Shown here: one piece after another, positions 47,655-59,998 of the stretch | Layout of the letters: every line of letters begins with the position of its first letter | Position numbering within the stretch: position 1 is the first letter of the stretch | Notes under the pieces: model-generated | Told to the model about the DNA's origin: nothing | The model's database searches: none | Seen by the model: the letters and a program-made list of their open reading frames with translations, nothing else | DNA from: Micropterus salmoides | Taxonomy: Eukaryota > Chordata > Actinopteri > Centrarchiformes > Centrarchidae | Direction of reading: 5' to 3' | Assembly: GCF_014851395.1 (NCBI RefSeq) | Contig: NW_024044681.1 | Location: forward strand, 4,900,433 to 4,964,432 | Length of the DNA stretch: 64,000 nucleotides | Program-made: the position numbers and the translations under genes

Positions 47655-47973
47655 GCTTAGTGTTTGGCCCCTGTGTACAAGTTTCAGATAGCTCAAAAAT
47701 TTCTGATTGTACTTGTATTCTAATGTTTTGTGAAAAACCTAAACTAAACTGAGCTTGCTGCTTGCAGCTTGCATCCTGCAGCGACAAAGACTAAAACTAA
47801 CACTAAAACTAATAAAAACTAAACTAAAAGTAAGCATTTTCCAAAAATAAAACTAACTAAAAAACTAGCAAACCCACGTTGAAATCCAATTGAAACTAAA
47901 CTGAAATTGAAAACAAAAAGTCAATACAAAATAAAAATAAAAACGAGGAAAAACTTAAAACTATAATGAAATT
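46586..47973. mobile_element. hAT-like nonautonomous element, 1,388 bp
   Basis: Flanked by an exact direct repeat ATTTGATTG (46577-46585 and 47974-47982), consistent with the 8-bp target duplication of hAT elements plus one chance base. The ends are only loosely inverted: CAAGGTTATAATCGTT at the left, with ...AACTATAATGAAATT at the right. Both ends are rich in ACTAAAACTAA-type sequence and the centre (46790-47110) is CpG-rich. A (TG)n(TA)n microsatellite sits inside at 47620-47654. No transposase frame is present. Confidence 0.75.
47620..47654 (+). repeat. (TG)n(TA)n microsatellite
   Basis: Compound dinucleotide run inside the hAT-like element. Confidence 0.9.
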
Positions 47974-48104
47974 ATTTGATTGATACATCCACTGATGATA
48001 TAGTCCTCCAGTTCCATCTTGTTTCTGCATCATAGCAGAACGCCGTGCACCTCTGGCCACTAAATACTATACAACATAAGGTTCAGTTATATAACTTGCA
48101 ACTC

Positions 48105-48260
48105 AATTACATTAACATTACATTTATTCATTTTAGCTGATGCTTTTATCCAAAGCGACTTACAATTGCTATAAATGTAAGAGGTTGCATGCCTCTGGAA
48201 CAAATAGGGGTTAAGTTACGAGATACCCTTAGGGACATTATACAGAATTACCATGCACAT
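48105..48260 (+). repeat. Dispersed teleost repeat
   Basis: It contains TTTTAGCTGATGCTTTTATC followed by CAAAGCGACTTACAATT, a string found in very many copies in fish genomes. Borders are not sharp and no target duplication was found. Confidence 0.65.
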
Positions 48261-48289
48261 ACATGTACTTTACGTCTCACATACACATA

Positions 48290-48380
48290 TGAAACCAAAC
48301 TCATTCACATACTATACTGAAAAGCTCACACACATACAAGACATAAAATGCTTTTACACACACAACTGAAACGCTCACAC
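48290..48380 (+). repeat. Minisatellite, left part
   Basis: Imperfect units of the type CACACAACTGAAACGCTCTCA, 25-35 bp long. The array resumes at 49264 after the LTR insertion. Confidence 0.65.
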
Positions 48381-49263
48381 TGTTATGAATTAACTGTTAT
48401 GAATTAAGGATTCTGGTCTTGTTTGGTTCCACGTCTTGTGTTCTACTGTTTTGCCCATGTTTGCTCGGTGTTCTGTTGATCCTGTCTGTTTTTGGGTTTG
48501 GTGTTTTTTAAGCTTTGATCTTGTGATGTTTAGGGTTTTGCAGCTAAGTTTAGTCTTTTGTTCTTAGTATCTGTCTTGTCACTTATCTTGGTTCTTCAGT
48601 CCTGCATTTTAGTTCTTTTCCTTAATTCTTAGTCCTGTGCTTTGGTTCATGTTCAGTGTTTTTCCTGGTCTGTGTACTTCTGTGTCTTATTATTTTGATC
48701 TGTGTCTTAGTCCTTAGTCTTATGTCTCCATGTTTTAGTATAGTCCTGTCTCCTGTTTGGTCCGGTCTCTGTTCATGACCTGATATTGCAGTCTTTCGAT
48801 GTTTTGTGTTTTACTTTGGTAGATCTGTCCTTGTGTGTCCCCATGTACTTTACTTCCTGTTTTATTTTGTAATCTTCTGTGCCTGGTGTTCTAGTCTAGC
48901 TTTGTTCCTGTTGTTGTTTACCTGATGTGTTTAAGCTGTGCTTCCTTCCCTGCTTGTTTGCCTGTGTATACTGTATATTGTCCTCAGTTGTGTTCAGTGT
49001 TTGTGGCGTCCTTGTTGTCTTGGTTGAGCGTTTTCTTGTGCTCTGTGTTTTGGATCTTCCCTCGAATAGTACTTTGTTCCTTGCCTTTTGGATTTTGACT
49101 GTGGGTTATGTTTCTGTTGGAGTTACCTTTGTTTGGAGCTCCTTTGGAAGCCTGTTTAAGTTAAGTTTTGAGTTAATAAATATTTTTGCACTGCACCTCC
49201 TCTCGTATTGTCTGCATTTGGGTCCACACCTCAGTCTGCACTCGGCCTGTCTCCCATGAGACA
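48381..49263 (+). mobile_element. Solo LTR, probably Ty3/gypsy-like
   Basis: An 883-bp T- and G-rich insertion that splits a minisatellite. It starts TGTTATGAATT and ends CATGAGACA (TG...CA). AATAAA at 49175-49180 is followed by CTGCATTTGGGTCC near the end, a 3' end typical of fish LTR elements. The first 14 bases are duplicated in tandem. No clear target duplication was found, partly because the target is itself repetitive. The 110-codon frame at 48927-49259 is a by-product of the strong T/G skew. Confidence 0.6.
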
Positions 49264-49440
49264 CGCAAGTGAAACGCTCTCACACACAACTGAAACGCTC
49301 TCACACACAACTGAAACACTCTCACACACTCAAGTGAAAAGTTCACACAGATACAAGTGAAATGCTTTTACATACACAGCTGGAACGCTCTCACACACTC
49401 AAGTAAAATGTATGTTGTATAAAAGCATTTCAGTACGTTG
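49264..49440 (+). repeat. Minisatellite, right part
   Basis: Continuation of the unit ACTGAAACGCTCTCACACAC with variants such as AAGTGAAAAGTTCACACAG. It decays toward 49440. Confidence 0.65.
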
Positions 49441-49629
49441 TATGAGAGGATTTCAGTTGAACAGGAAGGCATTTCAGTTAAAAGGGAAGCTTTATGCATT
49501 ATGAAGCATTATGTTTATTGCTTCTGACAAGCATCGGCACATATTGATTTCTATGTATGTGCTCAATTTTAAACTAATCAGATGTTTCGGCTTTGGGTAG
49601 GCCCACTGCTAGTTATCAAATGCCAGAAC

Positions 49630-49730
49630 ACCAGCAGTGGGAGGCACCATAAGGAGGCGCACTCTGACCAGACAGACTCCTGGCAGAGCTGGAGAAGGAG
49701 AAACACACTTGCACCAAGTAGTGTTGATAG
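49630..49730 (+). other. Candidate exon 1 of a noncoding transcript
   Basis: GC-richer sequence ending GTGTTGATAG|GTAAGTTAAG, a consensus donor (GT at 49731). No long ATG frame crosses the donor. A TAACGTTA motif (49922) lies in the following intron region. The 5' end is not defined. Confidence 0.3.
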
Positions 49731-51096
49731 GTAAGTTAAGCAATCACTTGACTGACATTAAAAAGCTATTTTGTTCATTATGTGACATTAAATCAAGCAT
49801 AATGTTATTACAGCCAAGTGCCATTGTGCCATACTGTTAACACAGGCCAGAAACGGTCTCATCAACTACCTAGCGTAAGTTAGTTTAAGTTAGAAGCTGC
49901 CCCTATTTGTGCAAAGGTAGTTAACGTTAGCCCTGATAGAAAGTGTTCCCCTAGTGTGCAGGCCTACATCTGTGAAGGTGGACCAGCAATTTCACCAAAG
50001 TAAATGAAAAATATAACATTTGGATCTTTTAGTATTGTTGTTAACAAGGTTTTGCAAAGCAAGCAACATCTGGCTTATCTGTCAAAACAAGTGGTTATAT
50101 GTATAAACAAGATGACCATATCTTTTCCCTCAAAAGGCAAACATTTATTTTGCGATTGTCTGACGATGTTATAATTAAGACGGAATCGATCACTTGGTCA
50201 TCCATGTTACTGTTTGGAAGCTAGATCCAGACAACTTTTCTGCGCGATCTATGCTGTAAAATCAAGATCACGGTAATCATTTTAACACATTGCCCACCTC
50301 AATTACATCTTGCCTACTCGACTTGAAATGTGCATTGAACTGAATGCAGCATTGTAGACAATATTTTTTCCTTGTAATTCACGTTTCCATTGCAATTAAT
50401 TGCCTTTAGATATTGTTGTAAATTGTTCTAAATCCCCCCTCCTTAAAGGATAAATTTATCATAATTATTTAATAATGCATTGCACAAAGCACAAAGCGCA
50501 AAGCGATTACAGGCTGTGCAGTCTGCCAAAATCTTTATTTTCAATAATGCACAGAACAATAAAAGCATTCTTTTGACAGATGAGCCAGGTGTTGCTTCCT
50601 TTGCAAAACCTTGTTAATAAAACAACTAATACTAATACTAAAACGATAGATCAAACAATCCACATGTTATAATTTTAATTTACTTTGGTGAGAATGTTGG
50701 TCCACCTACATCACTGAATGCATATGCTGGGGGAACTACAGGGGGAACTACCTTGCCACGATACCCATCATGCCAACATGTTAACAAGCATTTATTTGTG
50801 AAACATGGCAATATTTAATGACTAACTGAACCAGGCATTGGCTAGAACAATCACTAATTTTCTTGCTGTCACTAAAGTTATTACTACTGGTTAGTAATAG
50901 TTTTAGTCAGGCAGTACCCTGCCTATATGTAAGTAGCCTATAGCATTTTTTCCCTGATAATGCTTTTGTGAACAACAAATCTGTGTCAGAAATAACCTAG
51001 CTGCTGCATCGTCTTATCTCCAAAACAAACAGACCCGGTCATTAATACATTAACACAAATAAAGCAGTTTCATCCTAAAATTGTGTGTCTGTTCAG

Positions 51097-51680
51097 CGGA
51101 CACTGGGCATCAGCGAGTGTTCACACGCCGGGGGTAAAGACACGTAGCTGGGATGTAAACCATTTTTCTCATCTAAGACCTGCGACAGCCAAAGTTAATC
51201 TGCTTAGTGTGTGTGCTTTGTCAACTGTCTACCTGTATTGTGTTTTGAGGTGCCATAGGAGCTGATAGCAGTATCCATCCAAATGTGGCACAAGTGGGTC
51301 CAGTACTCTACAGGATGTAGTCCCAGCTTCCAACGTGGCTCGCTCTCTTATCTGCCATGTCCTGCTTTGCTTAGCCTTGTTTAACTTTTACTTCACAACA
51401 CCTAATCCCACAATCTATGAACACTGATTTCAAATATTAAGACACTGGGTACCTATCCATAAGTTATTTTATGATAAGTACTGTTACAGTAAATGCTTTT
51501 AAGTCATAGAAAGCAACATTTACATTTGTAAACTTTTAAAATGTATGTTTTCATGAATGCCATCTATTTTAACTTGTTGAACTGTTGCTTGTGTAATATT
51601 TGTGATATAAAATGTATGGAAGTACATTCTTCATTTGCCAGGTTCCTTTAATTGGAAATAAAATTGTGATCTACAATTTT
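51097..51680 (+). other. Candidate terminal exon of the same transcript
   Basis: Preceded by TTGTGTGTCTGTTCAG (acceptor AG at 51095-51096) and followed by AATAAA at 51657-51662. The first 170 bp are CpG-richer than the surroundings. Together with 49630-49730 this would make a two-exon polyadenylated RNA with a 1.37-kb intron and no convincing ORF, so a lncRNA is the simplest reading. Confidence 0.25.
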
Positions 51681-51699
51681 AGCAAAATTTGAGAGTTTC

Positions 51700-53179
51700 A
51701 GCTGTAAATAAAATTATTAATATGGTATTCATAGATTCATTTTGCATAAATGTTGTAAAAGAAAAAAATGAAATGCTGATATTATTTGGACATTTCTTTA
51801 GGAGAAAAATGTGACATTCACTAAGAAGTTACATAAAAATAAAAATAAAAGAATTATCTATACACTGAATACTTTTAAGCTCTATAGATGGTGTCATTTA
51901 TTGCGACCTTTGAGTAGGTCTTGTAGATATTACATGTGTATTGTTTGGCTTACTGTATGCTGTGTAGTGGGGCAAAAGGGGGAAAACCATTAGCTGATAG
52001 AAAGCACATATTTGCTTCAAGTGCTGATTGTTTATTATTGCTCTGTGTGGGCTACTTGCCTGAGAAGACCTCAGAGTTTGCAACATTGCAATTAATGATA
52101 GCGCCTAGTGGGATTCATAATTTCTCAATCAGCAGGTCATTCTTTGTTTAAGCACTTTACCCAGTTTTGTTTGGATTTGTGCTCATTCTTTTGTGTTTAA
52201 ACTAGACTTACTGTATATCAGAGCAGCAAACAAGGCACTCTTCAAAACCTTCTCTGGCTCTAGTTGCTGGGTCTAAGGCTCCTATGTTATCTTCAAGTAT
52301 CAGGTACAATGTTAAAATACTCCCGCACACACAGAAAAACACTGCATAATTATTTGTCAACATTTCACTCTACTGACCTTTTCTGACAAAGGTCAGAAGA
52401 TGAAATATATTTTCACTTTTCAACTTATACTAGACTGCTCTGCTTTAGCGAAAAAGTTAAGCTTTAATATTTGATGTTTTATCTGTGTTGCATGATGAGC
52501 TGGTTCTTTCAATTGACAATCAGAATGTAAAATGTATGTCTAAAGTATAAATATATTTTGAATGTATTGCAATGGGAACCATAAACCATTTTAATGGAAA
52601 TAAAACATAAATGTGGACAATATTTAATTTAGCCATACATAGCTGTTAGCAATGATACTATGGGAGGAAAATAACTGAACAAGTGTATTTAATGCTTCAG
52701 GTAAAAATATAAAGCTAACTATTAAAGGGGGCTCTGTTTTTAATGTTGTGAATACTATTATGTTACAATTGTAGGAGGAAACTGAGCAAAGTAGCAACAC
52801 CTCAAATTAAATTTGATAGTTTATATTTTAAAAGTAATATCCGCTGTCTAAATTCAATTACAGTTTATGCTGTGTGGCCATGACCTCAACAAGGACCAAT
52901 CACCATCTACAGTTATATTCAAGATAATAATCCCACACAGGTCTTTCAATAGCATTAACATGACTGTACAGTCTATAAACATACTGAAATTCAAAATAGC
53001 GGTGTGGGAAATAAAAAGCTTTATTGTAAGCTCTTATGCACTGACTTCTGAGGATCAAACTGCAGAATTTCTAATCTCTTGTTTGGTATGATGCCCTAAT
53101 AGGCCAAAAAATGGAAATAATAACTGTGGCTATCATTATGCAAGCAAAATAGCTCATGTTACCATATTTAACTGAATAT
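51700..53179. other. No gene recognised
   Basis: AT-rich sequence. Frames of 60-74 codons on both strands overlap each other and are not called. Confidence 0.45.
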
Positions 53180-53187
53180 TATGAAAT

Positions 53188-53304
53188 CCATCCATCCATT
53201 GTCAACCGCTTATCCTGCAGGGGGCTGGAGCCACTCCCAGTTTACTTCAGGTGAAAGGCGGGGTACACCCTGGACAGGTCGCCAGTCCATCGCAGGGTGT
53301 ATGC
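53188..53304 (+). mobile_element. 117-bp dispersed repeat with 8-bp target duplication
   Basis: Begins CCATCCATCCATTGTCAACC, runs through GGCGGGGTACACCCTGGAC and ends CGCAGGGTGTATGC. This is one of the commonest repeats of teleost genomes. It is flanked by exact TATGAAAT repeats (53180-53187 and 53305-53312). An inverted fragment of the same family is at 57963-58014. Confidence 0.8.
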
Positions 53305-53312
53305 TATGAAAT

Positions 53313-56034
53313 GTATTCTCATAAATAAGGTGAATGTGACGGCAGAAAATAGTTTTCTTCTTATACTTAGAATCTTTTATGCAAGTACTTATAAGAATGA
53401 TATTTTTCTATTATTATGTTTTATACATTGTTTTAATCTTTAACCTGTTCCTTATATTATTATTCTCATCATTCTAGTCTGTCCACATGTGTAGGGTTTA
53501 GGTCAGGGTTGTGGAGTTGTTTTCCTTACTGTTCCTCTCCTGTTTGTCCAGTCAATGCTGGGAGAGGATCTTTTGTTCCCCAAAACATAGGAACCCAGAC
53601 TGTGTAAATGATCATGCAGCCCTTTGCTCTGGGCCAGACGTTAGTGACTGTCTTAGGAGACAGAACCTCTGGTCCAGCTGATTTGTGTTATAGTACTTCT
53701 CTGTTTATTCTCTTTTTTTAAATAAATTAAATAAACGGTTTGTTGTAACTTAATTATTTGCTCAACCTCTCACCAGGAAATGGATTTCCCAACAGTGAAC
53801 AGTAGGACAAATTATGTTTACTGATGCCGTTTTAAATACAAGTGCCAGATTTCATATAGTACACGTGAATCCATCACTGAATTTTTATGTGCATTAGAAA
53901 AGGTTGATGGAAACTGCAAAATCTGAAAAAACGTCAAAATTACGCAAAAAAACCCCACTTATGCTCGCTTGAGGTAGTTTTTGAGGTAGCAAAAATTTAA
54001 CTCACATGACTTTTGTGTGGATGTGATACGTTGCTTGTAAATACACAATGTATGGAAAAATAATTCTATTTATTAAGTAGATCTTTGAGTGTACAGCTTA
54101 TGTCACATAAAACAAGTCATATTTCTTTTAACTCCTTTGCAGCCTTGTTAATTGGGTTGAGTATTTGTTTAAATTAACGTTTTAAACAACTTGAATGCAT
54201 TTGGTTTACTCTTTTGAAAACGAGGGAACACAAATGATATTGATACTTTGGTCATCCTTGGATATCTGTGTCCACCTCCACCTCTGTCAGTCTGTGCGCA
54301 CGTTTCACCAAACAATGTATTCTCTCTTGCTACAACCTGCCCAAAAAGAAATTAATTTTCAGACTGGGTGAAATATCTTAGCTTTTCCATCAGAATTTTC
54401 CATCAGTCTCTTTATGTAGTCTGTGTGTATTAATATTAATTAGCTTATTGACAGTTTATAGGCAACTATGATCAGGGTGGTATACATTTATTTCTTTTAG
54501 GAAACAGAATTTCTGGCTACAGCCGTCCCAAATATCATTTCACTGCATCGGTTTACATTTGTTTGTTTTTTTACGTTTTGATGTTTATTCATCTGAGTCA
54601 AGACAAACAAAGACTGTGGTTTGCAAACCAAGAAAAGACATTTCACCATATGGCTTCTTTAGTTTATCACTCTTTTGATTATTAGTATTTTTGATGCAGA
54701 CACACTGATCTCTTGTATGTGTACTGTGTCGACTGTATCGCTCTGGGGGACTGTATAAAAAGGAATGTGTAAAATAGCCTATGGTGTCATCTACAAGGCT
54801 CTGACCTTTGTTGTCAAGGCTCTGACCTTTGCCAATATGATGCTTGTATAAATGTTGATCAAGTAAGTCTTATTTTGCTGTTGTACTTATTGTAAGTCAC
54901 ACTGAACGTAAATATCAAATTTCAGAATATCAGAAGTGAAGACTAATTTCACACACCTGCATTTTAAGTGCTGTCCTTTTCTTTGATGTAGCTTCGTAAA
55001 TGCCTGCATTAGTTTTCATTTTCCAGCAGGGAGAAATCAGGACACTTGTTCTGCACCAACTCAGTTGAGGCACATCAAAGGCTTTGTTGTTATTCACAGA
55101 GGACAGTATCCCACCACAATGTCCTAAAAGTACTAGTGGATCAAATCATTGTAGAGGGAAGATATTTTACGAATCCTTATGCTCCTCGTTTGGATACTTG
55201 TTTCGAAAAATGCATTTTCAGTATATAAAGAAAATCTATCTTTAGATTCAGGTGTTTGATCAAGAAATTGCAAGGATTCCCACAAGTTTTACAGCAGACA
55301 CTGGCTGCCTCATCTGAAATAAGATCTTTATCTGGCTCTCCATTAACCTCACAAAAGTTATGAAATAAAACATTAACCTCCAGTGTGGAGCAGTTGTCGT
55401 GTTATCATCTCGTAACCAAAAGTGATCATGAGACAAAATCAGGCTGGAGATCAGGCTAACTCAATGTAACAATCAATCACACTGTATCTTCACTTTACAG
55501 TAATTTATTGAGGCAGCAGATCACAATGTTTAATCAGAGGCAAATGGCTCAATCAGTTACAATCAGGCTGGGATGCACAGGGACGACTGCTGGTTGAGCA
55601 CATATCTGAAGTGGGGAGGGGTTCTCTACCTCTGCCAAACTATTTCCAGAGGGAAACCCTGCAATTCAATTCAGACCATGCTTCTCTGAGTGAATATACT
55701 CTCATTACAACTCACCTAAGAGAGTTACTAATTTCTCCTGATGAATAGTAGCACTGATGAAGCCTCTGGTAGGAATGGATGAGTGGGCGAGACATCTTCA
55801 AGACCAAAACAGCAAGGAGAGAGGAGTCAGGAAACAGGTAACATTGTTTGCATAGCCGCATCATTTGTCCACTGTTTGAGCTGTGATCTCTGTCAGAGCA
55901 GCAGACCAGCTTCTGGCACTAAAGGCTACAGATCATATTTTTACAATCCAGAAACACGTCTGTCAGGTTCCAATAAACATTATAGCATGTTGAAAACAGT
56001 CAGATTATAGCAGCCTGATCATTCACTAGGCTAC
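53313..56034. other. No gene recognised
   Basis: AT-rich sequence. A 16-bp unit AAGGCTCTGACCTTTG occurs twice in tandem near 54796-54832. The stretch 53489-53792 has AATAAA and ends CCCAACA like an LTR, but its left border could not be supported. Confidence 0.45.
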
Positions 56035-56036
56035 AC

Positions 56037-56190
56037 ACAGGGTTGGGAGGGTTACTTTATAAATGGAAGCCGGTACAATTACTAATTACTTAAAAATAAA
56101 ATAAAAGTAATGTAACCTGATTACTTTTAGTTACTTTCGGATTACTTCAATACCAAATACGCAAATAAAGACAAGAGAGTATTAAAGACG
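56037..56190 (+). repeat. Partial dispersed repeat (CAGGGTTGGGAGGGTTACTT)
   Basis: The head CAGGGTTGGGAGGGTTACTT, followed by TAATTACTTA and GTAACCTGATTAC, is a recurring fish repeat with MITE-like ends. The matching terminal inverted repeat was not found downstream, so this copy is truncated or its far end is decayed. Confidence 0.5.
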
Positions 56191-57950
56191 CAGTGTCTGC
56201 TTAGTGTATGTTTTGGAGAAACAATTATAAAATATCCCATTCCCATGAAATGAAAATTGATATTAAAACGTTTTTCTATGATATGCCTTGCACTGGGCCT
56301 ATACGTCATATGGCAGGATCTGGCCCATTGATGACATAAAATGTTCTTTTGTAGGTATGTTTGATGATATTTTAGAGTGTGTCATTTCCTGGAAAACTAT
56401 TTTAAAATGCTGATGAATCATCCTGCACTGGGGGGCCTGTATTAATTTAGTGTCCAATGAAAAGCTTTCTTAATTTTTATGACGCTGCTGAAAAATACTG
56501 TTTCTGGCACGGGCACCACTGATACTGATACTGATACTGTACGAAAGCACTACTTTATTCATTGATTTTACTGAAACTGGATCATATTTGATGGAATATA
56601 TTTCTGGTTTTCTATCTGTTTCCCAGCTGCTGTGCCTCAACTCCGTGATTTTGAGTTTTCTGATGGACAGCTAACTGCTGCTAACTAGCTGCCATTATCT
56701 AATTAGCCTGCAGCTTCTGGTCAAGCTAGCTTACTCTGCCCATACTGGGAGCTCGGAACACCGGAGTGTGTGTTTAGGTTTACACCTTTACTCAATCACT
56801 GGAGGTTTTCAGGCCAGGGGTGGGGGGACCCGGCGGGGAATGATTGCTGGCAGCAGCAGCGGGTGAGTGAGCAACGAAACTGCGATCAGTAGCCTCCAAG
56901 TGAACACGACATTAACAGTTGACTTAGCCCCAGGATGACAAGAGCTAAACCAGCAAGAAAACCACCTTTGTACTGCATTCCCAGTGGTCACACTGGCCTC
57001 CGTCGTAAACAAAGCAGGCAGTGGAGCACAATCTGACATCAAACACAGCAGATAACGGCGCACACTCTGACGGCAAGGCACTCCAGTTTTACTGTCCACA
57101 CGACAACACTGCAACCGGCGTTTCTAAAAATCCTCACCCTGGCAAAGGTTTTCAAAAATGTTCAGTTTCAGTGACCTGATACTGTGTTTCCATGTGAACG
57201 AACGGCGGAACCGTGGGGCCTCATATAGTCCCAATTAAAACTGTCACCATAGGACTCTGTTGGAATGATGTGCTGACTACATGGGCACTATTATTATAAC
57301 ATGAAACACAGCAGATCAGTGCTGAATTCTCTGGTTCATATTAAAGCCTAATAATTTGACTTCAGCAGCTTTTTGCACTGTTTTGTCACGGTTATAGCAG
57401 CTGACTGCGCAGATCGGCTCGGACATTAACGGAATACTCATATACACATAGCTAAATCATCCACCTGCCCCCCGCCAACTGATTTTTTTTTATCAGGTTT
57501 AGAGGCCACATGGGCATTTTAGCACACCGCCACCAGTCCCTGTAGCTTTCCAGGTGATTTCTTTATTGTGTTATCTTGATGGATGAGTGTTTTCTTTAAC
57601 AATTTACTTGATGATTAGAGAGGCTGCTGTCAGTCATTTAAACGTTTCCATCCGTGCAGTAATGTCACAGCAAATATCGTGGGACAAAACAAAAAACCTG
57701 CAGTAATAAATTTGACAGGACAAACAGAGAAACCAGAGGAAAAAGAATTAAACTTTCAGCTTCTATAATCCATGTTTAGATACTCTGATGGAGCTCAGGA
57801 TTGATCAGGAGGACAGCTGTTTTTCTGTATGAAACTGGACTGTGTGTGAGACCTTTAGGATGTGTAGAAGAACACAGAACATGAATTAACATTAGATGTT
57901 GACCGATACTGTCGCCAATTTTTAATTATTGATATGTGTTTCCCCGCGAC
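56191..57950. other. No gene recognised; GC-richer patch
   Basis: 56620-57120 is richer in GC and CpG than its surroundings. A 101-codon minus frame (56809-57114) there has hydrophobic stretches but no family signature. It may belong to the repeat that begins at 56037. It is not called as a gene. Confidence 0.4.
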
Positions 57951-57962
57951 CTTGTCTTCAAC

Positions 57963-58014
57963 GCAGGATAAGCGGTTGACATGGATGGATGGCTGGATGG
58001 CTGGATGGCTGGAT
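57963..58014 (-). repeat. Inverted fragment of the 53.2-kb repeat plus GGATGGCT repeats
   Basis: GCAGGATAAGCGGTTGACAT is the reverse complement of the start of the repeat at 53188. It is followed by four GGATGG(C/A)T-type units. Confidence 0.75.
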
Positions 58015-59244
58015 TTATGTTCATCAGTCTTTGGAGAGGTGCTTCACCCAGTCAGCCGCTGTTCAGTGTTGATTATTTGGATCCTGCTTCCCATCCACAC
58101 ATCACATTCAACAAAACATCAGTGATATTAAGGAATGCGGTTAGAACAGCTTTATGAGGCGCTACACCTCAATGGTGAAGGGCTGAAAAATTGATCGCGC
58201 AGTTGATCATTTTAAATAATTAATACAATTTCTGAATACAACAGGAACACTGAAGAGTCCTGCTCCGGCCACGGGTTTTTCCCGCTGCATGTCACGCCTC
58301 TTTTAAACGTCACAGTGTCTGAAAAGGCTTCCACAAAGGTTACACGATGTGTCCTCCAGCAAGCCTCCTCGCTCCTCAATATGAATTTTAGGAATTGAGA
58401 TGTCCTTCAAGATGACGCGTTGAGATCGATTTCCGGGTCACAGGCTCGAGGATCGAGGAGGCAGAAATTTGGGAAATGAGAAAGGCCCCAATCCTCCTCA
58501 CCATTCTTCACCAGATCGTCAGTTAACCACACGCGTCAAGGCCTACTCTCGACTCAATTAAGATTCTTTGTGCTTGCTCCTTGGATTATCCCTGTGTTTC
58601 TCTGTGCTGAGGATCACTTTTCCTCTGGAGACCCTGCTGAACGCCACGATCTGCTCACACCCCACCTGGACAAACCCCCCTCTGCGCTCACCACTCTGCT
58701 CTGCTGAAACATATCACCCAGCCTTCTGTTGCACAATTCAAAAAAATCTTTTGTTACTCCTTTGAGCTGTACCGAGTCTGCCTTTGAGTCCAAGAGTTCT
58801 CACTTTATGACACTCTCTCTGCTCTGCTCGCCTGCCATTCACGGGTCTTGTGCAAATCTGCCGACTGGCCAATAATTGCCTGCATGTTGCGGTTCCTTGC
58901 GGATCTATTCCAATACTGTTTAAAAACGCTATAATATTCTTTGTGTGGTTCATCCATGGTGATAAATGATTCAAACATCGCACAAAGTTCATGCACACCT
59001 CGGCATAACACCACACAAACTGGTGCACTGTCTCTCTCCTTCTTTTCTAACACACACACAAGCTATGTCACACATGCGTGCTGACCCCCCCCCTTCCTTA
59101 AGGGTTAAAATTTTGGATTTATTCAAGAACTTTAAAAAGATTTAAAAGCTTCTTTCTTTTCACAATTTTACAGCATTACATGTTGATATTTTTATTATAA
59201 TAGGCTGTATATTAACTTCTTGTTCTATGTAAAATCAGACGTTG
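58015..59244. other. No gene recognised
   Basis: 58250-59060 is moderately GC-rich with overlapping 65-96-codon frames on both strands. None shows a domain or splice context worth calling. Confidence 0.4.
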
Positions 59245-59249
59245 AGCAC

Positions 59250-59400
59250 CCCATATAGCCAAAATGGTTTCATAACAGCTCTTATGACTGTGAGATTGGG
59301 AGTCGAATCCTGCTCTTCCTATTCACACAATATATATTGTGTGCATCCTGTGGCCAACAAATGAAACACTGTACATTGCTAACAAATCTTCTACAGCATC
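59250..59400 (+). repeat. tRNA-like SINE head (weak)
   Basis: TAGCCAAAATGG resembles an RNA polymerase III A box, and about 45 bp downstream GAGTCGAATCC resembles a B box (GGTTCGANTCC). The spacing fits a tRNA-derived SINE or tRNA pseudogene. The acceptor stem is not convincingly paired, so a functional tRNA is unlikely. Confidence 0.35.
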
Positions 59401-59498
59401 ATGACCTCAACTCTTCACCCTCCACAGACTGTTTGTCAATAATTGATTTGACCTTTAGTTTGAGCAATTAACCCCATCACCTCTCATTCAATGTTTAT

Positions 59499-59998
59499 NN
59501 NNNNNNNNNNNNNNNNNNNNNNNNNNNNNNNNNNNNNNNNNNNNNNNNNNNNNNNNNNNNNNNNNNNNNNNNNNNNNNNNNNNNNNNNNNNNNNNNNNNN
59601 NNNNNNNNNNNNNNNNNNNNNNNNNNNNNNNNNNNNNNNNNNNNNNNNNNNNNNNNNNNNNNNNNNNNNNNNNNNNNNNNNNNNNNNNNNNNNNNNNNNN
59701 NNNNNNNNNNNNNNNNNNNNNNNNNNNNNNNNNNNNNNNNNNNNNNNNNNNNNNNNNNNNNNNNNNNNNNNNNNNNNNNNNNNNNNNNNNNNNNNNNNNN
59801 NNNNNNNNNNNNNNNNNNNNNNNNNNNNNNNNNNNNNNNNNNNNNNNNNNNNNNNNNNNNNNNNNNNNNNNNNNNNNNNNNNNNNNNNNNNNNNNNNNNN
59901 NNNNNNNNNNNNNNNNNNNNNNNNNNNNNNNNNNNNNNNNNNNNNNNNNNNNNNNNNNNNNNNNNNNNNNNNNNNNNNNNNNNNNNNNNNNNNNNNNN
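59499..59998. other. Assembly gap (500 N)
   Basis: Exactly 500 N. Open frames that appear to run through it are artefacts of unknown bases. Confidence 0.99.

Noticed and set aside
48927..49259. 110-codon hydrophobic frame (Leu/Val/Cys-rich)
   Set aside because: Explained by the extreme T/G skew of the LTR in which it lies.
53489..53792. Possible 304-bp solo LTR (AATAAA, ends CCCAACA)
   Set aside because: The left border was chosen only by a TG, the inverted ends match poorly and the flanks share no target duplication.
56809..57114. 101-codon minus-strand frame in a GC-rich patch
   Set aside because: No domain or splice context. It probably belongs to the repeat starting at 56037.
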